This document shows, in pieces, positions 32,578-40,845 of a stretch of 64,000 bases of DNA. How positions within the stretch are numbered: the stretch's first letter is position 1; every line of letters starts with the position of its first letter. The notes under the pieces were generated by a model, which was not told the origin of the DNA, did no database searches, and was given only the letters and a program-made list of their open reading frames with translations. Both the position numbers and the translations under genes were made by a program. Location: positions 172,761-236,760 of the forward strand of contig NZ_SSNH01000008.1 of NCBI RefSeq assembly GCF_005877005.1, written 5' to 3'. This stretch comes from Sinomonas susongensis (GTDB lineage: Bacteria; Actinomycetota; Actinomycetes; Actinomycetales; Micrococcaceae).

Positions 32578-34011
32578 ATGGCATCCAGCGGCAACCCGCG
32601 GAAGAAGTATGCCCTCGCTGGCACTGGCTCCCGTGCCGAGCTGTACGTCGACGCCCTCTTGGGCCCTCATTCCGATCGCGGCTCCCTCGTCGCCTTCGTC
32701 GACACGAACGAGCACCGGATGGCGTACCACGGCGCGCGGATCGCGGAACGCCGCCCCGACTGGCCCATGCCGCGCCACTACGGTCCGGACGGACTGGACG
32801 AGATGTTCGACGTCGAGCGCCCGGACGCGCTCATCGTCACGACGCCCGACTTCACCCACGCGCGCTACGTCACCGCGGCGCTCGACCGCGGCATCGACGT
32901 CATCTGCGAGAAGCCCATGACGACCTCGGTCCGGGGCATCGCGGACATCGTCAGGTCCGCCCGAGCCGCCGCGGGCAGCACGCGTGACGGCAGGGCCGCG
33001 AAGCTCGTCGTGACCTTCAACTACCGCTACTCGCCGCGGAACTCTGCCCTCAAGGACATCGTCCAGTCGGGCAGGATCGGCAAGGTCACGTCGGTTCACT
33101 TCGAGTGGTGCCTCGACACGGTCCACGGCGCCGACTACTTCCGCCGCTGGCACCGCAGGAAGGCCAATTCGGGAGGCCTGCTCGTGCACAAGTCGACACA
33201 TCATTTCGACCTCGTGAACTGGTGGCTCGACGACGTGCCGGAGACCGTCTACGCGCAGGGCGGCCTCCGCTTCTACGGGGCGGAGAACGCCGCCGAGCGA
33301 GGTCTGGGCCCGCGACCCGAGCTGAGCCGGGACAACCCCGACCGCGACGACCCTTTCAACCTCGACCTGGGCGCCGACCGGAAGCTCCGCGCGCTGTACC
33401 TCGAGGCCGAGGGCGACGACGGCTACCACCGGGATCGCGACGTCTTCGGCGAAGGCATCGACATCGAGGACAACCTGAGCCTCGTGGTCGGGTACCGCGG
33501 CGGGGCATCGATGGCGTATACGCTCGTGGCCCACTCGCCGTGGGAGGGCTACCGGGTTGCGATCAACGGCACCGAGGGCAGGGTGGAGATCGAGGTCGTC
33601 GAGCGGGGATCGGTTTCTCCCGACAGGCACACGCTGGATCCTTCCGTCGCCGCTGATCCCGAGGGCGCCGCCGCGCCAGCACGGCCTGAGGGAACCCGGA
33701 TCCTCCTCCAACGCCATTGGGAACCGGCCCGCGAGATACAGTTTCCGGAGCGCGACGGCGGGCATGGCGGGGGCGACGCGGTGCTCCTCTCGGACGTCTT
33801 CGCCGGACCGGGCGACGACCCGCTGCACCGCCAAGCGGGCTATATCGACGGCGTCCGCAGCGTCCTCGTGGGGATCGGGGGCAACGAGTCCCTCCGCACC
33901 GGCCAAGCAGTACGGCTCGCCGATTTCGGCGTCCCGTTGGACGACGGCGCGCCCCTCACCTTCGGCAGCGGGAGCCTCGAGGACGAGCAGGCGGCAGGGG
34001 CGCAGGCGTAG
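32578..34011 (+). CDS. Gfo/Idh/MocA-family oxidoreductase
   Basis: The 477-residue NAD(P)-dependent dehydrogenase has an N-terminal Rossmann domain (KYALAGTGSRAELYVDALLG), the acidic AFVDTNEHR, the family motif CEKPMTTS with the catalytic lysine region, and a larger C-terminal beta domain including SGGLLVHKSTHHFDLVNWW. Substrates in this family are sugars, glycosides or deoxy-sugars. Placement after the rha operon and a shared operator with the second LacI gene suggest glycan catabolism, perhaps of a pectin-derived sugar. ATG 32578 follows GAGGAG by eight bases; a longer frame to 32503 covers the operator. Confidence 0.82.
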   Translation: MASSGNPRKKYALAGTGSRAELYVDALLGPHSDRGSLVAFVDTNEHRMAYHGARIAERRPDWPMPRHYGPDGLDEMFDVERPDALIVTTPDFTHARYVTAALDRGIDVICEKPMTTSVRGIADIVRSARAAAGSTRDGRAAKLVVTFNYRYSPRNSALKDIVQSGRIGKVTSVHFEWCLDTVHGADYFRRWHRRKANSGGLLVHKSTHHFDLVNWWLDDVPETVYAQGGLRFYGAENAAERGLGPRPELSRDNPDRDDPFNLDLGADRKLRALYLEAEGDDGYHRDRDVFGEGIDIEDNLSLVVGYRGGASMAYTLVAHSPWEGYRVAINGTEGRVEIEVVERGSVSPDRHTLDPSVAADPEGAAAPARPEGTRILLQRHWEPAREIQFPERDGGHGGGDAVLLSDVFAGPGDDPLHRQAGYIDGVRSVLVGIGGNESLRTGQAVRLADFGVPLDDGAPLTFGSGSLEDEQAAGAQA

Positions 34012-34032
34012 GTCCCGACGACGGCGCCGTCG

Positions 34033-35067
34033 TCAGGGGGCGTTGGCCGCCTCGGCGGCCGGCGGCCCCGAACTCGCCCGAACTTCGAGGCGAGGCGTGA
34101 CGGTGAGGTCGTGCTCGGGATCACGGCCATTGAGGAGGTCCCAGAGCCGCGCCCACGCCTGCTCGCCGAGCTGCGTCTGGGGGACTGACACCGTGGTGAG
34201 TGCCGGGGAGGCGAAGCGGGCGAAGGGGATGTCGTCGAAGCCCGTGACCGAGAGGCGCCCGGGCACGGCAACGCCCTCCTCGTGGAGGGCGCCGAGCAGG
34301 CCGAGCGCGACCAGGTCGTTGAAGCAGACTGCGGCGGTGGCTCCCGAGCCGAGAACTGCTTCGCGCGCCCGGTAGCCGTCCTCGAACATTGCGCCGCACG
34401 GGATGAAGACGAATTCAGGCTGGGGGGCCGACGGGACCGGAGGCTGGAGCGCGGCCATGCGGGCCTGGTTTCCGTGCGAGCCGTCGGGACCGGCGAGATA
34501 GGCGATGCGACGGTGGCCGAGCCGCTCGAGCTCCTTGACAACGCTCCGGATGCCCGAGCCGTAGTCGACGGCGAGACTGGGTACCCCGGGAGCCGGGCTC
34601 TCGCGGTTCACGAGCACGACCGGCGAGAGTTCGGGCAGGAGCTCGGCGAGCACTTCGGGTTCCATGCGCGGGGAGACGAGCACGAGCGCGTCGCACCGCC
34701 TCCGTGCCTCCCGAGCGAGGATGACCTCCTCCTCGGGATTCTCGATCGAATCCGCGACCAGCACGCGGTATCCCTCCCGCGCCGCGGCCCGGTTCAGTCC
34801 TCGGAGCGTCTCCTGGAACATCGGGTTCGCCAAGTCCGGGACCACGATCGCCACGGTCTGGGTCCGCCCGATCGCGAGACTGCGGGCCACGGTGCTGGGC
34901 GAGTAGTTGAGCTTGGCCGCCGCCTCCCGCACGCGCTTCCCGATTTCGGCGTCGACAGTCGCGAGGCCATTCATCACGCGGGAGACGGTCGCGCGGGAGA
35001 CGCCCGCCTCCTCGGCGACGTGGGCGATCGTCACTCGCTGTGGCGGACGCGTGCTCATCCGTGCCAT
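34033..35067 (-). CDS. LacI-family transcriptional regulator
   Basis: The 344-residue regulator has an HTH at residues 13-35 (TIAHVAEEAGVSRATVSRVMNG), the hinge (NYSPSTVARSLAIGRTQTVAIV) and the effector domain (PDLANPMFQETLRGL; AVCFNDLVALGLLGAL; LSVTGFDDIPFARFASP). ATG 35067 is preceded by GAGGAGGAC, a strong site, so the frame to 35220 is not used. It is divergent from the esterase gene and converges on the oxidoreductase gene. AACCGNTT sites at both neighbours make those genes its probable targets. Confidence 0.87.
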   Translation of the reverse strand: MARMSTRPPQRVTIAHVAEEAGVSRATVSRVMNGLATVDAEIGKRVREAAAKLNYSPSTVARSLAIGRTQTVAIVVPDLANPMFQETLRGLNRAAAREGYRVLVADSIENPEEEVILAREARRRCDALVLVSPRMEPEVLAELLPELSPVVLVNRESPAPGVPSLAVDYGSGIRSVVKELERLGHRRIAYLAGPDGSHGNQARMAALQPPVPSAPQPEFVFIPCGAMFEDGYRAREAVLGSGATAAVCFNDLVALGLLGALHEEGVAVPGRLSVTGFDDIPFARFASPALTTVSVPQTQLGEQAWARLWDLLNGRDPEHDLTVTPRLEVRASSGPPAAEAANAP

Positions 35068-35146
35068 GAGTCCTCCTCGAAGGCCGCCGGAGGGCCGCTC
35101 GTCCGCGGGGGCGAAAGCACCCGCAGCGCCCCGCTGCGACGAGTGT

Positions 35147-35191
35147 AGCAACCGCTTCCCCCCGTATCGGGCGTAGAAGAAACCGATTTCC
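35147..35191 (+). promoter_or_regulatory. Two LacI-type operator half-palindromes between lacI and esterase genes
   Basis: AGCAACCGCTTCCC (35147-35160) and AGAAACCGATTTCC (35178-35191) match the 32.5-kb operator GGAAACCGGTTACC at 10 and 11 of 14 positions. The second lies just upstream of the esterase -10 box. Confidence 0.5.
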
Positions 35192-35196
35192 CCGCC

Positions 35197-35202
35197 TACA
35201 CT
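35197..35202 (+). promoter_or_regulatory. -10 element (TACACT) of the esterase gene, leaderless type
   Basis: TACACT ends seven bases before ATG 35210. The -35 region would overlap the second AACCGATT operator, consistent with repression. Confidence 0.5.
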
Positions 35203-35209
35203 GCATCCC

Positions 35210-36229
35210 ATGCCGGCCATCGACCTGCCACTGCAGGAGCTCCGTTCCTACCGCGGGAGCAGCCCGCTCCCTGAAGACTTCGAGGACTTCTGGGAGAGGA
35301 CCATCGCCGAGGCCCGTGAGCATCCCCTGTCCGTCCGCTTCGAACGGGTCGAGACCTACCTCCCGCTCGTCGAGACATTCGACGTGACGTTCGCGGGCTA
35401 CGCAGGCGACCCCATCAAGGCCTGGCTCCACCTCCCGGCCGCGCGGACGGGGCAGCAGCGCGAGCCGCTTCCCGCCGTCGTCCACTATCTCGGCTACTCC
35501 GGGGGGCGAGGCCTCGCGCATCAGAACACGCTGTGGGCACAGGCAGGGTACGCGACGCTGATCATGGACTCGCGGGGGCAGGGCTACGGCTTCCAGACCG
35601 GAGAAACACCGGACCCGCATCCGAGCGCGGGAGAAACCGCCTACCCCGGGCTGATGACGCGCGGCATCCGCGATCCGCACAGCTACTACTACCGCAGGCT
35701 CTTCACCGACGCCGTGCGTGCCATCGAGGCGGTCCAGGCGCACCCGGCGGTCGACGCCTCCCGCGTCGTCGTCCAAGGAGGCTCACAGGGCGGCGGGCTC
35801 GCAGTTGCGGCGGCCGGCCTCGCGGCGGGAAGGCTCGACGGCCTGGTCGCGTGCCTCCCGGACGTGAACTTCCTCGCCGACTACCCCCGCGCGCTCGAGA
35901 TCGCGACGACCGGGCCCTACCCCGAGCTCGAGAACTACCTCCAGCGGCACCGCGACAACGTCGAGGCGGCCTTCGCGACCCTGCCCTACTTCGACGTCGT
36001 CAACCTGGGGAGGCTCGCGCGGGTCCCGGCGTACTTCTCGGTGGCCCTCCGGGACACCACGTGCCCGCCGTCGACCGTCTATGCGACGTACAACCGCTAT
36101 GGCGAGGCAGCTGAGGGCGGCGTGCGGGTGGAGAAGTCGATCGAGGAGTACGCCTTCAACAATCACGAGGGCGGCGGAGAGCACCACGTGGTCCGCCAGC
36201 TCGCGTGGCTGCGGAAGCTCTTCGCGTAG
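35210..36229 (+). CDS. Acetyl xylan esterase/cephalosporin-C deacetylase-family hydrolase
   Basis: The 339-residue alpha/beta hydrolase matches the AXE1 family: PAVVHYLGYSGGRGL (oxyanion region), MDSRGQGYG, the nucleophile elbow VVVQGGSQGGGLA, ADYPRA, FSVALRDTTCPPST (catalytic Asp) and a late histidine NNHEGGGEHH. Intracellular members remove O-acetyl groups from imported sugars. No signal peptide is present, so it should act on acetylated oligosaccharides inside the cell. The context with LacI and Gfo/Idh genes supports carbohydrate use. Confidence 0.85.
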   Translation: MPAIDLPLQELRSYRGSSPLPEDFEDFWERTIAEAREHPLSVRFERVETYLPLVETFDVTFAGYAGDPIKAWLHLPAARTGQQREPLPAVVHYLGYSGGRGLAHQNTLWAQAGYATLIMDSRGQGYGFQTGETPDPHPSAGETAYPGLMTRGIRDPHSYYYRRLFTDAVRAIEAVQAHPAVDASRVVVQGGSQGGGLAVAAAGLAAGRLDGLVACLPDVNFLADYPRALEIATTGPYPELENYLQRHRDNVEAAFATLPYFDVVNLGRLARVPAYFSVALRDTTCPPSTVYATYNRYGEAAEGGVRVEKSIEEYAFNNHEGGGEHHVVRQLAWLRKLFA

Positions 36230-36246
36230 GCACTGCCTCGTCACAA

Positions 36247-36275
36247 TTGCGCTGCCAGCAGCGACCTCGTAAGGT
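36247..36275 (+). promoter_or_regulatory. Promoter of the DAHP synthase leader
   Basis: TTGCGC (36247-36252), a 17-base spacer and TAAGGT (36270-36275) form a credible promoter. The -10 box ends six bases before ATG 36282, so the leader ORF would start the transcript. Confidence 0.5.
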
Positions 36276-36281
36276 ACTCGC

Positions 36282-36335
36282 ATGATCAAGTGTTGGCAGG
36301 CGTATTTTGCGTTGGCTCTGGAGGGCCAAGCGTAG
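36282..36335 (+). CDS. Leader peptide rich in aromatic residues, upstream of DAHP synthase
   Basis: A 17-codon ORF reads MIKCWQAYFALALEGQA and stops at TAG 36333-36335. Tryptophan, tyrosine and phenylalanine, the three end products of the pathway, fall at positions 5, 8 and 9. Tyr and Phe use TAT and TTT, codons that are rare in such GC-rich genomes. The start has both an AAGG eight bases upstream and a -10 box suited to leaderless initiation. Leader peptide attenuation of a DAHP synthase gene is known in Corynebacterium glutamicum (aroR-aroF). A similar role here is inferred, with no conservation data available. Confidence 0.6.
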   Translation: MIKCWQAYFALALEGQA

Positions 36336-36390
36336 ATTCACGCATACCAACCTTCAGAGCCGACAGGGCAGGGACTCCGGTCCCTGCCCT
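36314..36390 (+). promoter_or_regulatory. Candidate transcription attenuator of the DAHP synthase gene
   Basis: Two strong hairpins follow the leader codons. GGCTCTGGAGG (36314-36324) pairs with CCTTCAGAGCC (36351-36361), 11 bp with one G-U. AGGGCAGGGAC (36365-36375) pairs perfectly with GTCCCTGCCCT (36380-36390) around TCCG. GGCAGG within the leader codons (36295-36300) could instead pair with CCTGCC at 36383-36388. There is no clear U-run after the second stem, so termination efficiency is uncertain. Confidence 0.5.
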
Positions 36391-36445
36391 TCGCCATTTC
36401 AGGCAGGCTCTGAACGCTCGGGGTCTGCCGGAGAGACAGGACCCC

Positions 36446-37549
<1,104 letters not shown>

Positions 37550-37567
37550 CCTCGCAAAATATCTACT

Positions 37568-37596
37568 TTCACAACAGTCCCTCCAGCATCTACAGT
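37568..37596 (+). promoter_or_regulatory. Promoter of the Rv0500-like HTH gene
   Basis: TTCACA (37568-37573), 17 bases, TACAGT (37591-37596) lie in a locally A/T-richer stretch. The predicted start near 37603 gives a leader of about 80 bases. Confidence 0.5.
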
Positions 37597-37684
37597 AGCT
37601 AGCAGAGCATAGTGAGGGCACCGACAGTCACGCCGTCGAGCGGGCCTCATGGGGATTGCGTCGACGGCGAGCAAGGAACTGAAG

Positions 37685-37897
37685 ATGGCTGGTTCGGGGG
37701 AATTCGCGAACACCCGTTTCCTCACGGTTGCGGAGGTCGCGGCGGTCATGCGTGTCTCCAAGATGACCGTCTACCGTCTCGTCCACTCCGGTGAGATGCC
37801 GGCCGTGCGTTTCGGGCGCTCCTATCGGGTGCCGGAGGCGGCAGTGGAGGAGTTCGTCCGGCGCGCTACTGTCGACGGGAACACCGAGACCGCCTGA
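37685..37897 (+). CDS. Small excisionase/MerR-like helix-turn-helix protein (Rv0500 type)
   Basis: The 70-residue protein is almost entirely a winged HTH: TRFLTVAEVAAVMRVSKMTVYRLVHSGEMPAVRFGRSYRVPEAAVEEF. This sequence is near-invariant in actinobacteria (Mycobacterium Rv0500) and belongs to the same broad class as BldC and phage excisionases. It probably binds DNA directly as a small regulator; its targets are not known to me. ATG 37685 has AAGGA seven bases upstream, preferred over ATG 37649. Pairing with the bS22 gene downstream is conserved in related genomes. Confidence 0.85.
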   Translation: MAGSGEFANTRFLTVAEVAAVMRVSKMTVYRLVHSGEMPAVRFGRSYRVPEAAVEEFVRRATVDGNTETA

Positions 37898-37938
37898 GGG
37901 TATCCGGTCGTCCCGTCAAGGGCGCCGATTCGGTGCTG

Positions 37939-37944
37939 TATCCT
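37939..37944 (+). promoter_or_regulatory. -10 element (TATCCT) upstream of the bS22 gene
   Basis: TATCCT is a good -10 match; the predicted start near 37951 would give a leader of about 97 bases. A -35 box is not clear. Confidence 0.4.
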
Positions 37945-38047
37945 GTTCAGGAACGTTTGACGTCACGTCACCAGCAGTTGGTTGCAAGCGGCCCCCATGG
38001 CGCCCCGGCCAGCGGCCCGGTGCACCAAGTTAGTGTTAGGAACTTCT

Positions 38048-38146
38048 GTGGGTTCAGTTATCAAGAAGCGCCGCAAGCGCATGGCCAAGAAGAAGCACCG
38101 CAAGCTGCTTCGCAAGACTCGTCACCAGCGCCGCAACAAGAAGTAA
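38048..38146 (+). CDS. Small ribosomal protein bS22 (AURKAIP1/COX24 domain)
   Basis: A 32-residue, extremely basic protein reads VGSVIKKRRKRMAKKKHRK then LLRKTRHQRRNKK, ending at TAA 38144-38146. This is the actinobacterial small-subunit protein bS22 (Rv0500A in Mycobacterium), seen in mycobacterial ribosome structures. It starts at GTG 38048 with AGGAA five bases upstream. It is often missed by gene finders because of its length. A strong intrinsic terminator follows after 27 bases. Confidence 0.95.
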   Translation: MGSVIKKRRKRMAKKKHRKLLRKTRHQRRNKK

Positions 38147-38173
38147 GGCGCCGCCTCTTCGAGGCGCGGTGAG

Positions 38174-38208
38174 AAGGAGCCCGTCCCCTCCTGGGGACGG
38201 GCTCCTTT
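38174..38208 (+). terminator. Rho-independent terminator after the bS22 gene
   Basis: AAGGAGCCCGTCCCC (38174-38188), loop TCCT, and GGGGACGGGCTCCTT (38193-38207) form a perfect 15-bp stem followed by a short T run. It may also serve the convergent HAD gene. Confidence 0.93.
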
Positions 38209-38254
38209 CGTCGCAGGTGAGACTCAGACGGCTGGGGAGCGGGAGGCGCGGGAA

Positions 38255-39064
38255 CTACCGGCGAAATCGCGTGTAGCTGCGCCAGAGCCCGTAGACGGCA
38301 CCGCCGACGGTGGCGAGCTTGAGGCCGAGGGTTGCGGCGCGCCGGCCGGACCGGAAGTCGTAGATCGGCCAGTTGTGGGTGTTCGCGTGGTGCCGCAGGC
38401 GTGCGTCCGGATTGATGGCGACAGGGTGGCCGACGAGGCTCAGCAGCGGAATGTCGTTGTGTGAGTCCGAGTAGGCCCAGCAGCGCCTGAGGTCCAGGCC
38501 CTCGCGCTCGGCGAGGTCGGCCACCGCCTCGGCTTTGGCCTTCCCATGCAGGATGTGGCCGACGATCCGTCCCGTGTACGCGCCGTTCTCGATCTCTGCG
38601 ACCGTGCCGAGCGCGCCGGTGAGCTCGAGCCGCTCGGAGATGACCGATGCGATCTCGATCGGGGTCGCCGTCACGAGCCAGACCCGCCGCCCGACCCGCA
38701 GGTGCTGCTCCGCGAGGGCCTTCGTCCCGGGCCAGATACGGGATTCGATCATCTCGTCGTAGACCTCGTAGCCGACCGTGGCCACGTCCTCGGCCCGAAT
38801 GCCAGCCGCAAGCGCGAGGGCAGAGCTCTGGATCGAGTGCACGTCTTCGAGCGTCTCGCCCCGGAGGACGAACGTGAACTGCTTCCACGCGAACCCCGCC
38901 GCGTCGCGGAGGGTGAAGACCTTCCGCTCGTACATCTTGCGGCCCACGTGGAAGAGGCTCGCGCCGCGCATGAGGGTGTTGTCGACGTCGAAGAACGCCG
39001 CCTCTGTAGGCCGGGCCTGCGGGGCTGGGCGCGCCGAGGCATACGCGAACTTCTGGGCGGGCAT
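38255..39064 (-). CDS. HAD-IB family hydrolase (SerB-like)
   Basis: The 269-residue protein shows the HAD motifs: motif I AAFFDVDNTLMRGAS, motif II VWLVTATP, the lysine GKAKAEAV and motif III CWAYSDSHNDIPLL. HAD-IB members include phosphoserine phosphatase and lysophosphatidic acid-linked phosphatases; the helical cap is of the IB type, and the C-terminus has a hydrophobic stretch (ATLGLKLATVGGAVYGLW) that may touch the membrane. The substrate is unknown. ATG 39064 lies six bases after TACACT; the extension to 39157 enters the divergent gene. Confidence 0.85.
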   Translation of the reverse strand: MPAQKFAYASARPAPQARPTEAAFFDVDNTLMRGASLFHVGRKMYERKVFTLRDAAGFAWKQFTFVLRGETLEDVHSIQSSALALAAGIRAEDVATVGYEVYDEMIESRIWPGTKALAEQHLRVGRRVWLVTATPIEIASVISERLELTGALGTVAEIENGAYTGRIVGHILHGKAKAEAVADLAEREGLDLRRCWAYSDSHNDIPLLSLVGHPVAINPDARLRHHANTHNWPIYDFRSGRRAATLGLKLATVGGAVYGLWRSYTRFRR

Positions 39065-39070
39065 GGTCCG

Positions 39071-39076
39071 AGTGTA
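39071..39076 (-). promoter_or_regulatory. -10 element (TACACT) of the HAD hydrolase gene, leaderless type
   Basis: TACACT on the minus strand ends six bases before ATG 39064, with CGGACC between. Confidence 0.5.
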
Positions 39077-39100
39077 GTCAAGACCTGAGTGCCGCCGCGC

Positions 39101-39106
39101 TACCGT
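39101..39106 (+). promoter_or_regulatory. -10 element (TACCGT) of the glutaredoxin-like gene, leaderless type
   Basis: TACCGT ends six bases before ATG 39113. The intervening GGAGGC is too close to the ATG to be an efficient ribosome binding site. Confidence 0.45.
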
Positions 39107-39112
39107 GGAGGC

Positions 39113-39379
39113 ATGCGCACCCCCGAGATCGTTCTGGTCACCCGCCGCGACTGCCATCTGTGCGAGGCTGCCCGCGACGTCGTGGGCAGGGTTGCCGCGG
39201 ACGTCGGTGCCCCATGGGCCGAGCGGCTCATCGACGACGACGCCGAGCTCGCCGCGCGCTTCGCGGAGGAGGTCCCGGTGGTGCTCGTCGACGGCGTACA
39301 GCGTGACTTCTGGAAAATCGATGAGGCAAGGCTGCGCCGTACGCTCGAGGCGGCGTCGTCCCAGGCGACCGAGGCGTGA
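39113..39379 (+). CDS. Glutaredoxin-like thiol protein
   Basis: The 88-residue thioredoxin-fold protein has a redox-active CxxC (RRDCHLCEAARDVV), a cis-proline EEVPVVLVDGVQ and a final helix. It is the short glutaredoxin-like type often found just upstream of rex in actinobacteria. It may use mycothiol or thioredoxin reductase as partner, which cannot be told here. It is probably transcribed together with or just before rex. Confidence 0.85.
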   Translation: MRTPEIVLVTRRDCHLCEAARDVVGRVAADVGAPWAERLIDDDAELAARFAEEVPVVLVDGVQRDFWKIDEARLRRTLEAASSQATEA

Positions 39380-39463
39380 AGGTCGACGAGGCGGTTTGGC
39401 GGCGGACGGACGCGGTCCTAGAGTGAAGCGGGCTTACGAACGGTCGCGGAAGGAATGGGTGCA

Positions 39464-40192
39464 GTGACGTCTCACGCGCAGTCGCCTGAGGGCGTCTCTG
39501 GTGAGCCGCCCGCCAAGCGCCTGCCGAGCGCCGTCGTCTCCCGCCTGACCGTGTACCTCCGCGCCCTCAACGGTTTCGTTGCTGAGGGGATTGAGAGGGT
39601 CTCGTCCGACGCCCTCGCCGAGGCGTCCGGTGTGAGTTCGGCAACACTGCGCAAGGACCTCTCCCAGCTCGGCTCCTATGGGACGAGGGGAGTGGGCTAC
39701 GAGGTGGAAAACCTCCTTCAGCACCTCTCGGCGGCGCTCGGCCTCACCAGGGACTGGCGCGTCGCGATCGTCGGTGCGGGCAACCTGGGCCGTGCTTTGG
39801 CCCGGTACGGCGGGTTCGAGACCCGTGGCTTCGAGGTTGTCGCGCTGCTCGATACCGATCCTGAACTCATCGGGAACGAGGTCGGCTGGCTCAGGGTCAC
39901 CGATGCCGCCAATCTCGAGGCCATCTTCCGCCGCACCCGGACGAACATGGCCGTGCTCGCACTCCCAGGCTCAGCAGCCCAGGCGGCCTGCGACCGCGTC
40001 GTCTCGGCAGGCGTCCGGAGCATCCTGAGCTTTGCCCCGACGATCCTGCAGGTGCCGAGGGGAGTCACGCTCCGCAAGGTGGACATGGCAACTGAGCTCC
40101 AGATCCTCGCCTACCACGCCCAGCGCGGCGAGGCGGGGGGCCAGACCGGGGAGGACGAGCACGGCGAGGCAGCCGCTGGAACGGCCTCCTAG
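39464..40192 (+). CDS. rex: Redox-sensing transcriptional repressor Rex
   Basis: The 242-residue repressor senses the NADH/NAD+ ratio. The N-terminal winged helix (AVVSRLTVYLRALNGFVAEG; LAEASGVSSATLRKDLSQLGSYG) is followed by RGVGYEVENLLQHL and the NAD(H) domain (VAIVGAGNLGRALARY; NMAVLALP; SILSFAPTILQVP), ending in the domain-swapped helix. GTG 39464 has GGAAGGA nine bases upstream; ATG 39455 lies one base from it and is less likely. Rex is usually followed by hemA in actinobacteria, but here the next gene is a convergent membrane protein. Confidence 0.93.
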   Translation: MTSHAQSPEGVSGEPPAKRLPSAVVSRLTVYLRALNGFVAEGIERVSSDALAEASGVSSATLRKDLSQLGSYGTRGVGYEVENLLQHLSAALGLTRDWRVAIVGAGNLGRALARYGGFETRGFEVVALLDTDPELIGNEVGWLRVTDAANLEAIFRRTRTNMAVLALPGSAAQAACDRVVSAGVRSILSFAPTILQVPRGVTLRKVDMATELQILAYHAQRGEAGGQTGEDEHGEAAAGTAS

Positions 40193-40238
40193 GGCGGTCC
40201 GGTTGTCTCTGGGGCTCCCGGGCTGCGCGGCTGCGCGA

Positions 40239-40832
40239 TCAGCGGATGTAGCCCTTGCGGGCCGCGGCGGCCGTGGCGAAGTAGAAGCTCGACGACGGGA
40301 GCCACTCGAGCACGGCGGCAACGATGAACGCTGTGCTCGTGGCGGCGCTGACGAAGTAGGTCGGAGCGGACTGGAAGACCATGCCCACCGCGGTCGGACC
40401 GAGTGCGACGACCGAGACGATGGTGAGCAGGGCCCCGATCACGCCGAAGGCCGCGAAGACCGTGTGCACGATTCGCACCCAATTCCGGCCGGAGCGGACG
40501 CCTAGGGCGATGAGCAGGAGGATGGCAGCGCCGATGAGCGATCCCGTCCAGATCCAGGGCTCGACGAATCCCTGCATCTGCTCGGCGAATCCCGGCGGAA
40601 GGGACGTGCGCTGCTGGACGGAGAGCTGGAGGAGCTCCGCGCCCACCACCCGCTTGGCCACGTCGATCTGATAGGGCACGAGGAACAGCGGCAGTACAGC
40701 CGAAGCCACGAGGCACCAGAACGCGGCGTTGACGGTCGCAGGCCGCTCGAGCGGACGGGGAGCAGGCAGGCCCGGGAATGAACCCGTAGGGAGCTGGCTG
40801 GGCCACGGGCCCGGGTGAGGACTCTGAGTCAT
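40239..40832 (-). CDS. Four-helix membrane protein, function unknown
   Basis: The 197-residue protein has a proline-rich N-terminus and four predicted membrane helices (FWCLVASAVLPLFLVPY; WTGSLIGAAILLLIALGV; VFAAFGVIGALLTIVSVV; STAFIVAAVLEWL). Its arrangement matches its upstream neighbour, so the two are probably paralogues. No catalytic motif is seen. ATG 40832 begins the protein 13 bases after the neighbour's stop. Confidence 0.7.
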   Translation of the reverse strand: MTQSPHPGPWPSQLPTGSFPGLPAPRPLERPATVNAAFWCLVASAVLPLFLVPYQIDVAKRVVGAELLQLSVQQRTSLPPGFAEQMQGFVEPWIWTGSLIGAAILLLIALGVRSGRNWVRIVHTVFAAFGVIGALLTIVSVVALGPTAVGMVFQSAPTYFVSAATSTAFIVAAVLEWLPSSSFYFATAAAARKGYIR

Positions 40833-40845
40833 GTCGACGTCGACC

